A stretch of DNA of 64,000 nucleotides from Theobroma cacao. Its lineage: Eukaryota > Streptophyta > Magnoliopsida > Malvales > Malvaceae. The number at the start of each line of letters is the position of its first letter. Position 1 is the stretch's first letter. The notes beneath the pieces were generated by a model. The model did not search any database and was not told the DNA's origin. It saw only the letters and a list, made by a program, of their open reading frames with translations. Both the position numbers and the translations under genes were made by a program. The stretch is from assembly GCF_000208745.1 (NCBI RefSeq), contig NC_030855.1, positions 8,846,646 through 8,910,645 of the forward strand, read 5' to 3'. Shown piece by piece: positions 11,577-23,693 of the stretch.

Positions 11577-12370
11577 TGTCACAGCCCAATTCCCAGGCCA
11601 TGACCGGCGCACCAATAGGCATAGCCCACTAGGCCCAAGCAAGCCTCTCAATATGCACTTGTATATTAACCCATCTATCTAGCATATTTCTTTAAGAATA
11701 AGCTTAATAGTGTTCAAATGTCGACTTCTCCAACGCAACTCATAAAACCCAAGTGAATGCTCACATTAGCATCATAATTCAAATCATACATAGATAGTTT
11801 GTCAATATATCTTTGCAATTCACATTAAACATATACAAGGACTTTGACCGTCAGCGGAGTGACTCTAAATGGGGAGATATGACTACTAAATGTCAAGATA
11901 CCTACCCAAGGGATTGGGGTATGCGGACACCTCAATCTACGTATCAACCACCACTGAATCTGAAAACATGAAGTTGAAAACGTGAGTATAAACTTAGTGA
12001 GAGAACATAGGAAAGGAACAAGCAACGTTAAGGAAGTTTAGAAATCATGATGCAGTTAAGTTCGAAAACAAGACAACTTAGTTCAAGTTCTTATTAGAAT
12101 CCCTCCATTTAACCTATGGTTATTAAATCATTTTATGATGAAGGAACTATATTCAGCATGAAATTGGAAATAGAGGAAATTTCTAGCAATCATCCAAGCA
12201 AGGCAATATAAACAGAATGTTTATTGCTGTAATAAAATCAATTCACAAGTAAATGGGAAATTTTCAAGATTCATCATGCCATATGATCACATATTATAAT
12301 CATAATCTTTCAATTGCATATACATATACTTAAGCATATATCAACTAGTATATCACCACATCTCATCCAG

Positions 12371-12500
12371 CTCATGTGCATCCCCCCACATCGTGCACAT
12401 AGTCGGACACCCCATCTCACCCAACTCATGTGCATCCCTCCACATCGTGCATATAACAGGAGTCATCATGTGCATCTCCCCACATTGTGCACACAGGCAA
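12371..12500. repeat. Hairpin minisatellite in LTR G2
   Basis: There are three imperfect hairpins of the form CATGTGCA, a loop around TCCCCCCACATCG, then TGCACATA. They start near 12373, 12427 and 12467. They correspond to the arrays at 341-460 (opposite strand) and 63598-63845 but have diverged in spacing. Confidence 0.7.
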
Positions 12501-13378
12501 TGTCAACATCCAACTTCCTCACCACTGTCATCACTGGCAATTACACCTCACCCCGCACATGCACTGTTGCTTTTGTTACACAATGGTACCATTTATGACA
12601 TAGTATATATATATATCCACATTATACTAAAACATATGAATTCATCACACTATCCATTTCATAACACAAAAACATTTCATAAAGGCTTGTTTCGGTGCAA
12701 GTTTTTGAAGAAAAACCAATAAAACGTTTTAGAAGATTCAATTAAACATAAATGTGTATCTCCCAAAACATTTTAATGCAAGTTCACTCACTTGGCAACA
12801 ACGAGATATTAAGTCGCTATTTGTTCGGAGGTGTCTTTAACTATTGTAACGGGCCAATCGCTCGTTATTTACTCTGTCACGCCACCACAGTACTCTAACC
12901 TTATCTTTACACTTCCTAGCAATAATACAAACTCAATATATTTAATTATACACGTGTGCGACAAGCCCTCCAATCAATTAATCCTTAATCTAATTCACAT
13001 TTTTCATCCTCACCATTCACTTATTATTACTATTATCATTATTATTTTAAAACTAGCTAAATCTATTATTGATTTTCTTACTATTGCCATTTACCTTTAT
13101 ATATTGTACTTACACAAAATTTCATATTTTAAATATTATCTAACAATTCTAGGACATTTATACCAAATAATTCAACTTATTCTATGTCATTATATCACAC
13201 ATTCAACCCAATGAATTGGACTAAACCCAACAACATACTTCACAATGGATCCATAAAGAAAAGGCTTGGTTTTAATTTTTACCTCAATGGGGCTCAGATG
13301 CTAACCCAAGTAAAATATTGCAACCCACCGGACCAACTTTGCCAATTGCATTGTTGGAGGCCCAAAGAAATAATAATT

Positions 13379-13465
13379 ATTTTTTTTTCTTTATTTCTTC
13401 CTTTCTTTTTTTTTTTTCTTTCTTTCTTTCTTTCTTTCCTATCTCTTTCTCTCTCTCTCTTTTGC
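13379..13465. repeat. Polypyrimidine tract (T/C microsatellite)
   Basis: This is an almost pure T/C run with (TTTC)n and (TC)n segments inside LTR G2. It is purine-rich on the LTR's sense strand. Short ~33-bp GCAGCAAAACTCTTTC-like repeats follow at 13580-13690, with a counterpart in LTR A at 32570-32650. Confidence 0.9.
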
Positions 13466-14865
13466 TCCTCTTCCCCGCTAGTCGACAGCAACTTTCTTCT
13501 CTCTCTTTTCACTCACAAACCGGTAGCTCAAGCCTTTGCTTACTCCCTCACAAACCCAACAGCACTAGCTCTCATTTTCTCTCCCAAATTTGTAGCAAAA
13601 CTCTTTCTTTTTCCTCTCAAATTTGCAGCAAAACTCTTTCTTTTTCCCTCTCAAAATTTTGCAGCACAAGGCCTCTCTTTCTCCCTTAGTAGGTGACTTT
13701 CCCCTTTGCTCTCTCTCTAAAACCGACTTCCCTCTTCCTTTTTCAGCTTTCCATTGCTCTCTTAAACCGACTTATCTCTTTCTCCTTCAAATAGTCGGCT
13801 TTTTCCTCACAACCAACTTTTAACGTTTCTTTTCTCTCATTCCATCTTTCATTCATTTCTTTTCTTTTAACTTTTCCTTCATCTTTATCTTCTTCTTTTC
13901 TTTCCATATTTTCCTCATTTCTCACATGTGGCTAAGAACAAAAGTAAATAAGAAAAATCTTCTTTCATTGATCGATCATGTGGGGGAAAGAAAGAATAGT
14001 CTAAAGGAAAGTAAAAGCTTTTTCTTTCTTGACTTTTCTTCCTTCCATGTTGCTTTTCTTTCTCCTCATTTTCTTTGTTATGGACGGCTTGTCCATGACT
14101 TTATGATTTTTAACTTTTCTTCTCCACATATTTTAGGTGACAAAATCACAAGCAAAGCCTTAAAGCTTTGTCTGCCCGTCATTTCATTTTTTTTTTATTA
14201 TTATTATTTTATGGTTCATTTATTCATCCATTGTCCCATCCAACTCACATGTACATCTCATATTACTCATAACCTAGCCTTTCTTGATTAGAAAATTCTC
14301 GTTTCTAACTTCAAATATCAAAATTACAAATAAGTCCTTAAACTTTTCCTTATTTACCATGTGACTCCTCCAACTTCCATCTTTTACAATTGGTTCCTTC
14401 CAACATTTCTTAAATTCCAATTTCCTTCTATTACCTTCTTCTACACATGTACAAACGAAGTAAAAACACACGACCCCATTAATGTCATTTTTCTCTGAAA
14501 ATTTTCTCATTCTTCTTCTCCCCCACTTTGGTTGCTCATATACTCCTTCTTCATGAAAAATTTTGACACTGAATAAAATATTAATATTTTAATATTATTT
14601 TATTAATAGAATACCTCAATTTTAAATACCCCTTGGTACCCAAAATACCTTATTTTGCCTCAATTGACTTCTGAATCACTTTTTATCTCACAAATTCTTC
14701 TTCGAAAAAAAATTATTATCTTATTATTATTTCCTCGTGTGCGGAATATTTTATTTCAAACCATTCCTTTCATCTTTCATCATTTCTAAACATTATAATT
14801 AACCTCAATTGGCATCCAATAAGCTTTACTAGTCACCATATCAAAGTACCAAGTATTATACATAT

Positions 14866-15283
14866 CTTCCACCAAATGGTTAAGGAGGGACAAGTTGAAA
14901 AAGACACTACCAGGACAGAAACTCAAAAGAATAGTGAAGATGAAGGAAAAGAAAAGAAACCCGCATCAACTATCAGAGTAAAGGCAAAAGCAAGAAAAGC
15001 CAAAGCCACTGCACCACCACCAATTGAGGCAAAACCACCAACCAAAGGCAGGAAGACTATGGCAACCGAGACAGCGTTTCTCAAAAGAAGAAAGTCTTCT
15101 AGGTTGGCAGAGAGATCCAGACCAGTTTTAGCCTCTTATCCTCAGAGTCCAATCCCTGTCTCAAACAAGTCCTCACTAGAACCTTTCTCTAGACAGTCAT
15201 CACCTCTCCGAGAGCCCTCTCATTTTCCTTTAAACCCTTTCTATGACACTGAATCCTCACCCTTTGACACATCAGTTGAATAG
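14866..15283 (+). pseudogene. SIRE third ORF of element E, C-terminal basic region
   Basis: This continues from 11576 after LTR G2. The segment is open from 14876 and ends with TAG at 15281-15283. It is strongly basic in the middle (KAKARKAKATAPPP, TFLKRRKSSRLAERSRP-like) and ends in a Ser/Pro-rich tail (SPIPVSNKSSLEPFSRQSSP). KRRKSSRLAERSR resembles a nuclear localisation cluster. No membrane segment is visible. The equivalent in B is 56147-56561. Confidence 0.75.
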
Positions 15284-16096
15284 AAGCCCTTTCCTTTGAT
15301 GCTGACAAAAAGGGGGAGTAGAATGGGTGCAAGAACTAGAGAATGGGTGTAGGAATTAATTAAAAAAATGTTAGGGTGGAGGAACCAAGAACCTAGGAAA
15401 GAAAAGAAAGTAAAATCAGGAGCAGGAACTTAGAAAAATAGGAGATAGGAAGCAAAATTGTCTAGGGGCAATTTCAAAATACTTTTTAATTAATTGCTAT
15501 TTATGCCATGGTGGCACTTGAACACTTAAGTTTAATTCTGTTGTTTATATGGTTGTGTGTGAAAAGTGAATGCTAAAATGTCTATGTTGTTTAACGGGTA
15601 CAAATTAAAGTTTGCTAATATTTTGATATCTTGATATTTTTACTGTCATGAAGAAAATTTACTGATGCTATGCTGATATTGATTTACAAGCTGATAAATG
15701 ATTTTCAATATGTCATTGAGAATAACTTTTGTTTATAAATAAACAGATATAGATGTTGTGCATAGAATGTCATTTGAATCACGAAGGGAATAGATAAAAT
15801 CTGATGACTGCATGCTGTTGATAGAACTCTGCTGAATTCTTTATGAAAATCTATCAACATTCATTGCTGTAAATCATTCTAGATTTCTGCATATGTATAT
15901 ACACATATATAATCTAAGTGTACAATGTCATTCCCTCTATATGACAAGAATAAAATTTGCTGGAATAAAAGTAAGCAAAATATGCACACATTAAGGGGTA
16001 GCATATACTTAGGGAGAAGAATCCTCATTTTCTGCAGAAAATTAAAAACAGTAAAAAGGCACTATGCTTTTAAACAAGGAATGTTTTGTCATCGTC
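15284..16096 (+). other. Non-coding 3' region of element E between third ORF and 3' LTR
   Basis: There is no credible ORF. A polypurine run CAAAAAGGGGGAG lies at about 15306-15318, only 23 bp after the third-ORF stop, and a weaker one (CTTAGGGAGAAG) near 16009-16020. Both are additional to the true polypurine tract at 16097-16110. The region is colinear with 56562-57360 in B. Confidence 0.8.
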
Positions 16097-16110
16097 AAAA
16101 AGGGGGAGAT
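16097..16110 (+). other. Polypurine tract (plus-strand primer site) of element E
   Basis: AAAAAGGGGGAGAT immediately precedes the LTR start TGTTGGCTCC, the usual position for the plus-strand primer. Confidence 0.9.
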
Positions 16111-16372
16111 TGTTGGCTCCATTAGTTTTTGATGATAATAAAACATTCCCATTTATTTGTGTCTAATACCTTTACTTAAGTGTGCAAAAAAACTAATACA
16201 TGAAATTAATTAATTTACTCTTCAAAGAATATATCAAAAGAAAAAAAGGGATAAAAATAACAAGATGTAACTATCTAACAAAAAGGAAGCTTATTAGTGA
16301 AATAAGGAATAATGTTGGTTGACCAAGTTTCAAAATTGGAGGAATGGCATGCTAAAGAGTTTGAAAAATAAA

Positions 16373-16468
16373 ACCAACTTAGTCGACCAAGTCAGTCGAC
16401 TAACTACTCTCTACCAGAATTTGAAACCTGAAACAGAACCAACTTAGTCGACCAAGTCAGTCGATTAA
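16373..16468. repeat. Two copies of an inverted AGTCGAC motif in the LTR
   Basis: ACCAACTTAGTCGACCAAGT followed by CAGTCGACTA occurs at 16373-16402 and again at 16439-16468, 66 bp apart. The halves CTTAGTCGAC and GTCGACTAAG are inverted repeats. Counterparts lie in B's LTRs (about 30403-30502 and 57638-57737), and a single variant sits in the pol/third-ORF spacer (about 6755 and 54245). Confidence 0.8.
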
Positions 16469-16588
16469 GAGTTCTCTATCTGCAATTTGAACCATAGCAC
16501 TACAAGACAAATTAATGGCAAGAACTCATCCTCAACTGTTTCCAACGACCATAAACTGTCAAACTGCCATCAGAGTTGCATCTCTAAG

Positions 16589-16596
16589 TATAAAAG
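16589..16596 (+). promoter_or_regulatory. TATA box of SIRE-type LTR (element E)
   Basis: TATAAAAG lies in the middle of the LTR, with the same context in B at 57853-57860 and 48749-48756 (TATAAAAA). This is the expected place for the LTR promoter, separating U3 from R. Confidence 0.7.
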
Positions 16597-17253
16597 GGTC
16601 TTCCAACAATGAAAAACAAGTTTTTTAGAAGCCTTCAATGAGATTTGAGCTATAGAAAGTTAAAAAACCAAAAAGGCTTCACTGCACTTGTCTGCATTTA
16701 AACGTCTACTCTTTGCATTTGTATTTAGCACTCAATCTTGTACCACTCAGATAAACCAGTGATCATAGGTACCTTCTTTTACTACTTCTCTTGTATTATT
16801 GACGTGAGGGAGTCACTCTAAGGGGTTATTCAAGCTTGGGATAGCTTGATTGTTGTAGGTTGTGGTTAAGCCTTGGTAAAACCACTTTGGGTTTAAGTTT
16901 AGCCAGTGAAAAACTAGTGTAAGAGGTTGTGGTTGAGCCTTTGAAAAACCATTTTGGGTTTTGGCGGATCTCGTGAAAAACCATTGCTAAAGGTTGTGGC
17001 TGAGCTTGCGAAAAGCCATTGTAAAAGCTTGGTGGAAGCTTGCGAATTCCATTATTTTTAGTGATTTGGTTTGGAAAATCCTTGGTTGAATAATCAAGGT
17101 AGTGGATGTAGGTCTTGGACCGAACCACTATAAATTGTTGTGCATTATTTACTCTATTTTTATTTTCTTTGTTCTGAAAATTAGTTCTTTATTTTGTTAA
17201 GAGCCGATTTGTGCTATTCACCCCCCCTCTAGCACATATTATCGGGACCAACA

Positions 17254-20200
17254 AAAAGGTCATTTATAGTCACTATGTTATCAAAAGTCTTGTCACTCAC
17301 TTTAAATGTTTTATAATCTTATATGATATTAAATCAAAAAATTTTCGTTTTAGGTTAAAATCAATCATAATTAGATGTTTGCATCAAGAAACGTGAAGCA
17401 AAAGCCATCCATTATGAAGAAAAGTCCATTTATAGTCACTCATCCTATCGAAAGCCTTGTTATTTGCTTTAAATGGTTTTATAATCTTATAAATGATTTT
17501 CAATCAAAATATTTTTCATTTCTGGTTAAAATCCCTCATAATTGGATGTTTGGATTGGGAAGCATGAAGCATATGCCATCCATTGAGAAGAAAAGTTCAT
17601 TTATAGTCATTAATGCCATCAAAATGTTTTTCATTGTTGGTTACAATTGATCATAACTAGATGTTTGAATTGGAAAACGTGAAGCGAAGGCATCTTTTGA
17701 CAAGAAAAGTCCACTTATAGTCACTCATAGCTTTAAAAGCCTTGTTACTTGCTTTAAGTGATTTTATAACCTTATAAATGATTTTAAATGAAATTTGTTT
17801 TCATTTCTGGTTAAAACATATCATAATTGGATGATTGCATTGGGAAACGAGAAGCGAAAGCAATCCGTTGGCAAAAAAAATTCATTTATAGTCACTCATG
17901 CTTTCAAAAGCCTAGTTCTCGCTTGAAATGGTTTTCTCCTCTTATAAATGATTTTAAATCAAAATATTTTTCATTTTCGGTTCAAATAGATCATAATTAG
18001 ATGTTTGCATCAGCAAACGTGAAGCATATGCCATCCATAGAGAAGAAAAGTCTATTTATACTCACTCATGCCATCGAAACCCTTGTTACTCATTTCAAAT
18101 GGTTTTATAATCTTATAAATGATTTCAAATCAAAATCCTTTTCATTTAAAATTGCTCATGATTGGATTTTTGCATCGAGAAATGTGAAGTGAATGCTATC
18201 CTTTGACAAGATAAGTCCATTTATAGTCACTCATGCCATCAAAACCCTTGTTACTCGCTTTAAATTATTTTGGAATCTTATAAATAATTTTAAATAGTAA
18301 TCTTTTTCATTTTTAGTTAAAATCGATCATAATTGGATGTTTTCATCAAGAAACATAAAGCGAAAGTCATCCATTAACAAGAAAAGTCTATTTATTGTCA
18401 CTCATGCTTTTGAAAGCCTTATTACTCATGTTAAAAGATTTTATAATCTTATATGATTTTGAATCAAAATACTTTTTGTTTTAGTTAAAATCGATCATAA
18501 TTGGATGTTTGCAATAGGAAACGTGAAGCGAATGCTTTCTATTGTGAAAAAAGGCCCATTTATAGTCACTCATGTCATCGAAAGCCTTATTAGTCACTTT
18601 AAATAGTTTTATAATGTTATAAATGATTTTAAATCAAAAGCTTTTCTTTTTTTTTGTTAAAATAATCATAATTGGATGTTTACATAAAGAAACATGAAGT
18701 GGATGCCATCCACTGATAAGAAAAGTCCATTTACGGTCACTCGTGCCACCGAAAGCCTCATTACTCACTTTAAAAGGTTATAATCTTATAAATGATTTTA
18801 AATCAAAATCTTTTTCATTTTTGCTTAATATCGATCACAATTGGATGTTAGCATTGGGAAACATGAAGCAAATGCCATCCATTGACAAGAAATGTCCATT
18901 TATAGCCACTCAAGCCCTCGAAAGCCTTGTTAGTCGCTTCAAGAGGTTTCATAATTTTATAAATGATTTTGAATTGAATTTCTTTTTTCATTTCTAATTA
19001 AAATAGAACATAATTGGATGTTTGCATTGACAAACATGAAGGGAAAGCGATCCATTGACAAGAAAAGTCCATTTATAGTCACTCATGCCTATGAAAGCCT
19101 AATTACTCGCTTTAAATAGTTTTATAATCTTAGAAGTGATTTCAATGGATTTTTTTTTTCAGTTTTGGTTAAAATGATCATAATTCAATTTTTGTATCAG
19201 GAAATGTGATGCATAAGCCATCCATTGAGAAAAAAAGTCCATTTATAATCACTCATCCCATCGAATGCCTTGTTACTTGCTTTAAATGGTTTTATAATCT
19301 TATCAATGATTTTAAATCAAAATTTTTTTCATTTTTTGTTAAAATCCCTCATGATTGGATGTTTGTGTCGAGAAGCATGAAGTGGATGCCATCCTTCGAG
19401 AGGAAAAGTCCATTTATTGTGACTATTTCCATTGAAGCCTTGTTAGTCGGTTTAAATAGTTTTATAATCTTATAAATGATTTTAAATCAAAATCTTTTTC
19501 ATTTTTTTTAAATCGATCATAACTAGATGTTTGCATTGGAAAACATGAAACGAGTGGCATCCAATGGCAAGAAAAGTATACTTATAATCACTCATGCCTT
19601 TAAAAGCCTTGTTACTCGTTATAAGTGGTTTAGGAAATGTGAAGCGGAAGCCATCCATCGACAAGAAAAGTCCATTTGCAATCACTCATGCCTTTGAAAG
19701 CTTGTTTAGTTGTTTTAAATGGTTATATAATCTTATAAACAAATTTAATATAAAAAGATTTTTCGTTTTTGGTTAAAACAGATTGTAATTGGATGTTTGC
19801 ATTAAGAAACGTGAAGCGAGTGCCATCTATTGGGAAGAAAAGTCCTTTTATAGTTACTCATGCCATTGAAAACCTTATTACTTGCTTCAAATGATTTTAT
19901 AATCTTATAAATGATTTTAAATCAAAGTTTTTTTTGTTTTTGATTAAAATCACTCATAATTGGATGTTTGTATCATGAAACGTGAAGCAGATGCCATCCA
20001 TTGTAAAAAGAAGTCCATTTATAACCACTCATGCCATCGAAGCCTTGTTACTCACTTTAAATAGTTTCATAATCTTATAAATAATTTTAAATTTAAATAT
20101 TTTTCATTACTGGTTAAAATTGATCATAATTGGATGTTTGCATTGGAAAATGTGAAGCGAATGCCATCTATTGATAAGAAAAGTCCATTAATAGTCACCC

Positions 20201-22783
20201 ATACTTTGTTACTTATTTTAAAGGTTTTAATAATCTTCTAAATGATTTTAAATCAAAATTTTCTTCATTTCTAGTTAAAATAGATCATAATTGGATGTTT
20301 GCATCAAGAAACATGAAGCGAAAGCCATCCATTGACAAGAAAATTTTATTTATAGTCACATATGCCTTTAAGAGCCTTGTTACTCGCATCAAATGGGTTT
20401 CGAATCTTATCAATGATTTTAAATCAAAATATTTTTCATTTTAGTTAAAATCGATCATAATTGGATGTTTGCATTGAGAAACGTGAAGTGGATGCCATCC
20501 ATTGAGAAGAAAAGTCCATTTATTGTTGCTAATGCCATCAAAAACCTTGTTACTTGCTTTAAATATCTTAAAAACGACTTTTAATAAAAAAAATTTTGGT
20601 TTTCAATTAACAACAACCATAATAGGCATTTGCATTTGGAAGTGTGAAGCGGATGCCATCCATTGAAAAGAAAAGTCTATTTATATTCACTCATGCCGTC
20701 GAAAGCCTTGTTACTCGCTTTAACTAGTTTAATAATCTTATAAATGATTTTAAAACAAAATATTTTTCATTTCTGGTTAAAAAAAATAATAATTGGATGT
20801 TTGCATTGAGAAACATAAAGCAAAAGCCATCCATTGATAATAAAAATCCATTTATAGTTTATCATACCTTTGAAAGCCTTATTGCTCGCTTCAAATGGTT
20901 TTATAATCTTAAAAATGATTTTAAGACAAAATCTTAGTCATTTTTGGTTAAAAACCCTCATAATTGGATGTTTGCATCGAGAAACGTGAAGCAAATGCCA
21001 TCCATTGGTAAGAAAAGTCCATTTATTGTCACTCATCCCATCAAAAGCCTTGTTACTCACTTTAAATGGGTTTATATTGTTAGAAATTTTTTAAGTCAAA
21101 ATCTTTTTAAGTTTTGATTAAAATTGAGCATAATTGGATGTTTGCATTGGGAAACATGAAGCGAATGCCATCTATTGACAAGAATAGTCCATTTATTATC
21201 ATTCATGCCTTTGAAAGCCTTGTTACTCACTTTAATTGGTTTTATAATCTTACAAACGATTTCAAAACAAAATATTTTTCATTTCTGGTTAAAACAAATC
21301 ATAATTGGAAGTTTTCATTAGGAAACATGAAGCGAAAGCTTTCCATTGATAAGAAAAGTCCATTTATTGTAACTTATGCCTTAGAAAGCCTTGTTACTTG
21401 CTTTAACTGGTTAAATAATCCTATCAATGATATTAAATTGAAATTCTTTTCATTTTTCATTAAAACAGATCTTAATTGGATGTTTGCATTGGAAAATGTG
21501 AAGCGAAAGCCATCCATTAACAAGAAAAGTCCATTTATAGTCACTCATGCCTTCCAAAGCCTAGTTACTCCCTTTAAAAGGTTTTATAATCTTATAAATG
21601 ATTTTAAATCAAAATATTTTTTATTTTTTGTTATCATAGATGATAATTGGATGTTTGCACTGAGACACATGAAGTGAATGCCATCCATTGACAAGAGAAG
21701 TTTATTTATAGTCACTCATACTATCGAAAGCCTTGTTACTCGCTCTAAATGGTTATAGAATCTTATGAATGATTTTAAATCAGTATTTTTTTTTTGGTTA
21801 AAATTGATCATAATTTAATGTTTTCGCTAGGAAACTTGAAGCGGTTGCCATCCATTGAAAAGCAAAGTCCTTTTATAGTCACTCATGCTATCGAAAGCCT
21901 TGTTACTCGCTCTAAATGGTTTTATAATCTTATAAACGGTTTTAAATAAAAATATTTTTCATTTTTAGTTAAAATCAATCTTAATTTGATGTTTACATTG
22001 GGAAACGTGAAGGGCATCCCAACCATTAATAGGAAAAGTCCATATATAGTCATTCATGTATGCAAAAGCCTTGTTACTCTCATTAAGTTGCTTACTAATT
22101 TTAGAAATGATTTTAAGTCAATTTTTTTTTTTAATTTTTCATTAAAACAGAACATAATTGGATGCTTTCATAGGGAAACATGGAGCGAAAGGTATCCATT
22201 AACAAGAAAAGTTCATTTATAGTCACTCATACCTTCAAAAGCCTTGTTGCGCACTTTAAATGGTTTTCTCATCTTATAAATTATTTTAAATCAAAATATT
22301 TTTCATTTTTGTTTAAAATCAATCATAATTGGATGTTTGTATCTGGGAAGATGAAGCAGATGCCATCCATTGAGAACAAAAGTCCATTTATAGTCACTCA
22401 AGCCATCAAAACCCTTTTCAGTCGCTTTAAATGGATATATAATCTTATAAATGATTTTAAATCAAAATTTTTTTTATTTTTAATTAAAATCCATCATAAT
22501 TGGATGCTTGCATTGAGAACCATGAACCGGATGCCAAACATTAATAAGAAAAGTCCATTTCTAGTCACTTATCCCTTCAAAAGCCTTGTTACTTGCTTTA
22601 ACCGATTTTATAATCTTATAAATGATTTTAAATCTAAATTCTTTTCATTTTTGGTTAAAACAGATCATAATTGGATGTTTGCATTGAGAAACATGAAGCG
22701 AAAGCTATCCATTGACAAGAAAAGTTCATTTATAGTCACTCATGCATTCGAAAGCCTTGTTACTTGCTTTAAATGGTTATATA
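17254..22783. repeat. 171-bp tandem satellite array, first block
   Basis: A diverged monomer of about 170-171 bp is repeated roughly 32 times. Recognisable anchors per unit are AATTGGATGTTTGCAT, GCCATCCATTGACAAGAAAA, CCATTTATAGTCACTCATGC and AATGATTTTAAATCAAAAT. The anchor TTGGATGTTT recurs at 20291, 20461, 20793, 20964 and 21134. In one plus-strand frame the consensus has no stop over 57 codons, so ORFs spanning three or more units appear (21114-21677 and 22180-22797). These are not credited as genes. The array is interrupted at 22784 by a solo LTR and continues in phase at 23694. Confidence 0.93.
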
Positions 22784-23693
22784 TGTCAAGGATTTAAATC
22801 ATGCTAAGACGACTCATACGCAGTAAAATATCATTAAAATTTTAATCCCCTAAGCCATGGATCACTTTAATTGAGACTAATCTAGAAAAACCATAAGAGG
22901 GATTTTGACATACCTAAAAGTCTACTTTCTTTGGTGGAGTCCTCCTTTACTTTTCGTTTTTAACTTTTGTATACCAACTAGGACTTATCAAACCATAGTA
23001 GCACAATTGCTTTACCTTTAATGGTGATCAACACAATGATTTGCAAAAATCTCTTCACTAAAAGTGTGTGAATCCACAAGTAGAAGTTTGTGCTGGCAAA
23101 CTCTCAATTTTGAGACCTTTGTGTTTCTTTTTCTTTGGCTGTGATCATATCTCAACACATAAAAAAATAAAACATAACTCTTCTATATATTCAAGAGGTG
23201 GCTAAGGGATTCTTTTATAGAGTGAATTGACCTACTTTATATCCAACAAGGACTATAAAATATCTTGGACTAATTGAGTATTTATTTAATACTTCCTCAA
23301 ATCATATTTGATTTAGCTCAATACTTAATTTGATTAAGCCTTTGAGATCAATTGCTTACTTCCAAAGTAAAAAAGCTTAGCATGTACCAACCTTTGAGCA
23401 TTATCAATGTCCTTATTCTTGAAAATACAATGACTAGGAACATATTTAGGAGCAAGGCTTTGATGCATAAGAATCTCATAATTATAACCTTTATAATTTC
23501 TTTGTAAACCCATTATGTTCCAAAGACTTTATCTACATAAGTCTCTCATAACTCTTTATAAATAAACTCATGGATAAAGAAATACCTTATACATTATATA
23601 AAATATCCATATTGTATTTAACATGAAATATGACTAATTAATGTAGTATTTTACAAGCACAATATCGATTGGCTTGCAGGGCTCACAGTAACA
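22784..23693 (-). mobile_element. Copia-type solo LTR I in the satellite, ATATA target duplication
   Basis: On the minus strand it runs from TGTTACTGTGAGCCCTGCAA to AATCCTTGACA (910 bp). It is flanked by ATATA at 22779-22783 and 23694-23698, and the satellite phase is preserved across it. Its middle part (minus strand: TGAGATTCTTATGCATCAAA) resembles the LTR of element H (TGAGATCACTATGCATCAAA near 59984), so the two are related. The copia assignment follows from that similarity and the termini; no coding region is present. Confidence 0.85.

Larger units (their letters stand above)
11577..14860 (-). mobile_element. G-type solo LTR G2 (minus orientation)
   Basis: On the plus strand it begins TGTCACAGCCC and ends AAGTATTATA. 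The flanks are GATAT (11572-11576) and CATAT (14861-14865), a plausible 5-bp target duplication with one mismatch; the terminal TG of the minus strand then reads TA. Removing it joins the third ORF of E exactly as in B at about 56147. The part from about 12850 to 14860 resembles the LTRs of A and C, while 11577-12800 is G-specific. No primer site, polypurine tract or domain is present, so it is a solo LTR. ORFs at 13184-13696 and 13318-13689 are low-complexity products of a pyrimidine tract. Confidence 0.8.
1753..17253 (+). mobile_element. SIRE-type Ty1/copia element E (5' part missing), split by three solo LTRs
   Basis: After removing insertions at 2936-5585, 7560-10482 and 11577-14860, the remaining sequence is colinear with element B (51833-58425): integrase, RT, RNase H, third ORF, polypurine tract and LTR. 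Gag, protease and the 5' LTR are absent, because the element is cut by the G-type LTR at 1-1752 and the window start. The 3' LTR ends in GGGACCAACA at 17253 and abuts satellite sequence. The third ORF behind pol and the long gag-pol organisation seen in B place it in the SIRE/Maximus lineage. All frames are broken. Confidence 0.9.
16111..17253 (+). mobile_element. 3' LTR of copia element E
   Basis: This 1143-bp LTR runs from TGTTGGCTCCATTAG to GGGACCAACA. It is closely related to both LTRs of B. It contains the tandem AGTCGAC motif (16373-16468) and a TATA box TATAAAAG (16589-16596). The next base, 17254, begins satellite sequence. Confidence 0.95.

Noticed and set aside
12371..12500. Hairpin arrays as a CRISPR array
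   Set aside because: Units are short, diverged and palindromic throughout, without unique spacers, and the context is a plant LTR.
13184..13696. Phe/Ser/Leu-rich ORF in the pyrimidine tract (and its minus-strand partner)
   Set aside because: This is translation of low-complexity T/C sequence inside a solo LTR.
11577..14860. G2 as a complete small retroelement
   Set aside because: No primer site, polypurine tract or internal repeat of its ends; it behaves as one LTR unit.
21114..22797. ORFs of 187 and 205 codons in the satellite as real genes
   Set aside because: They are read-through of three to four 171-bp units, with no start context, domain or boundary that differs from neighbouring broken units.
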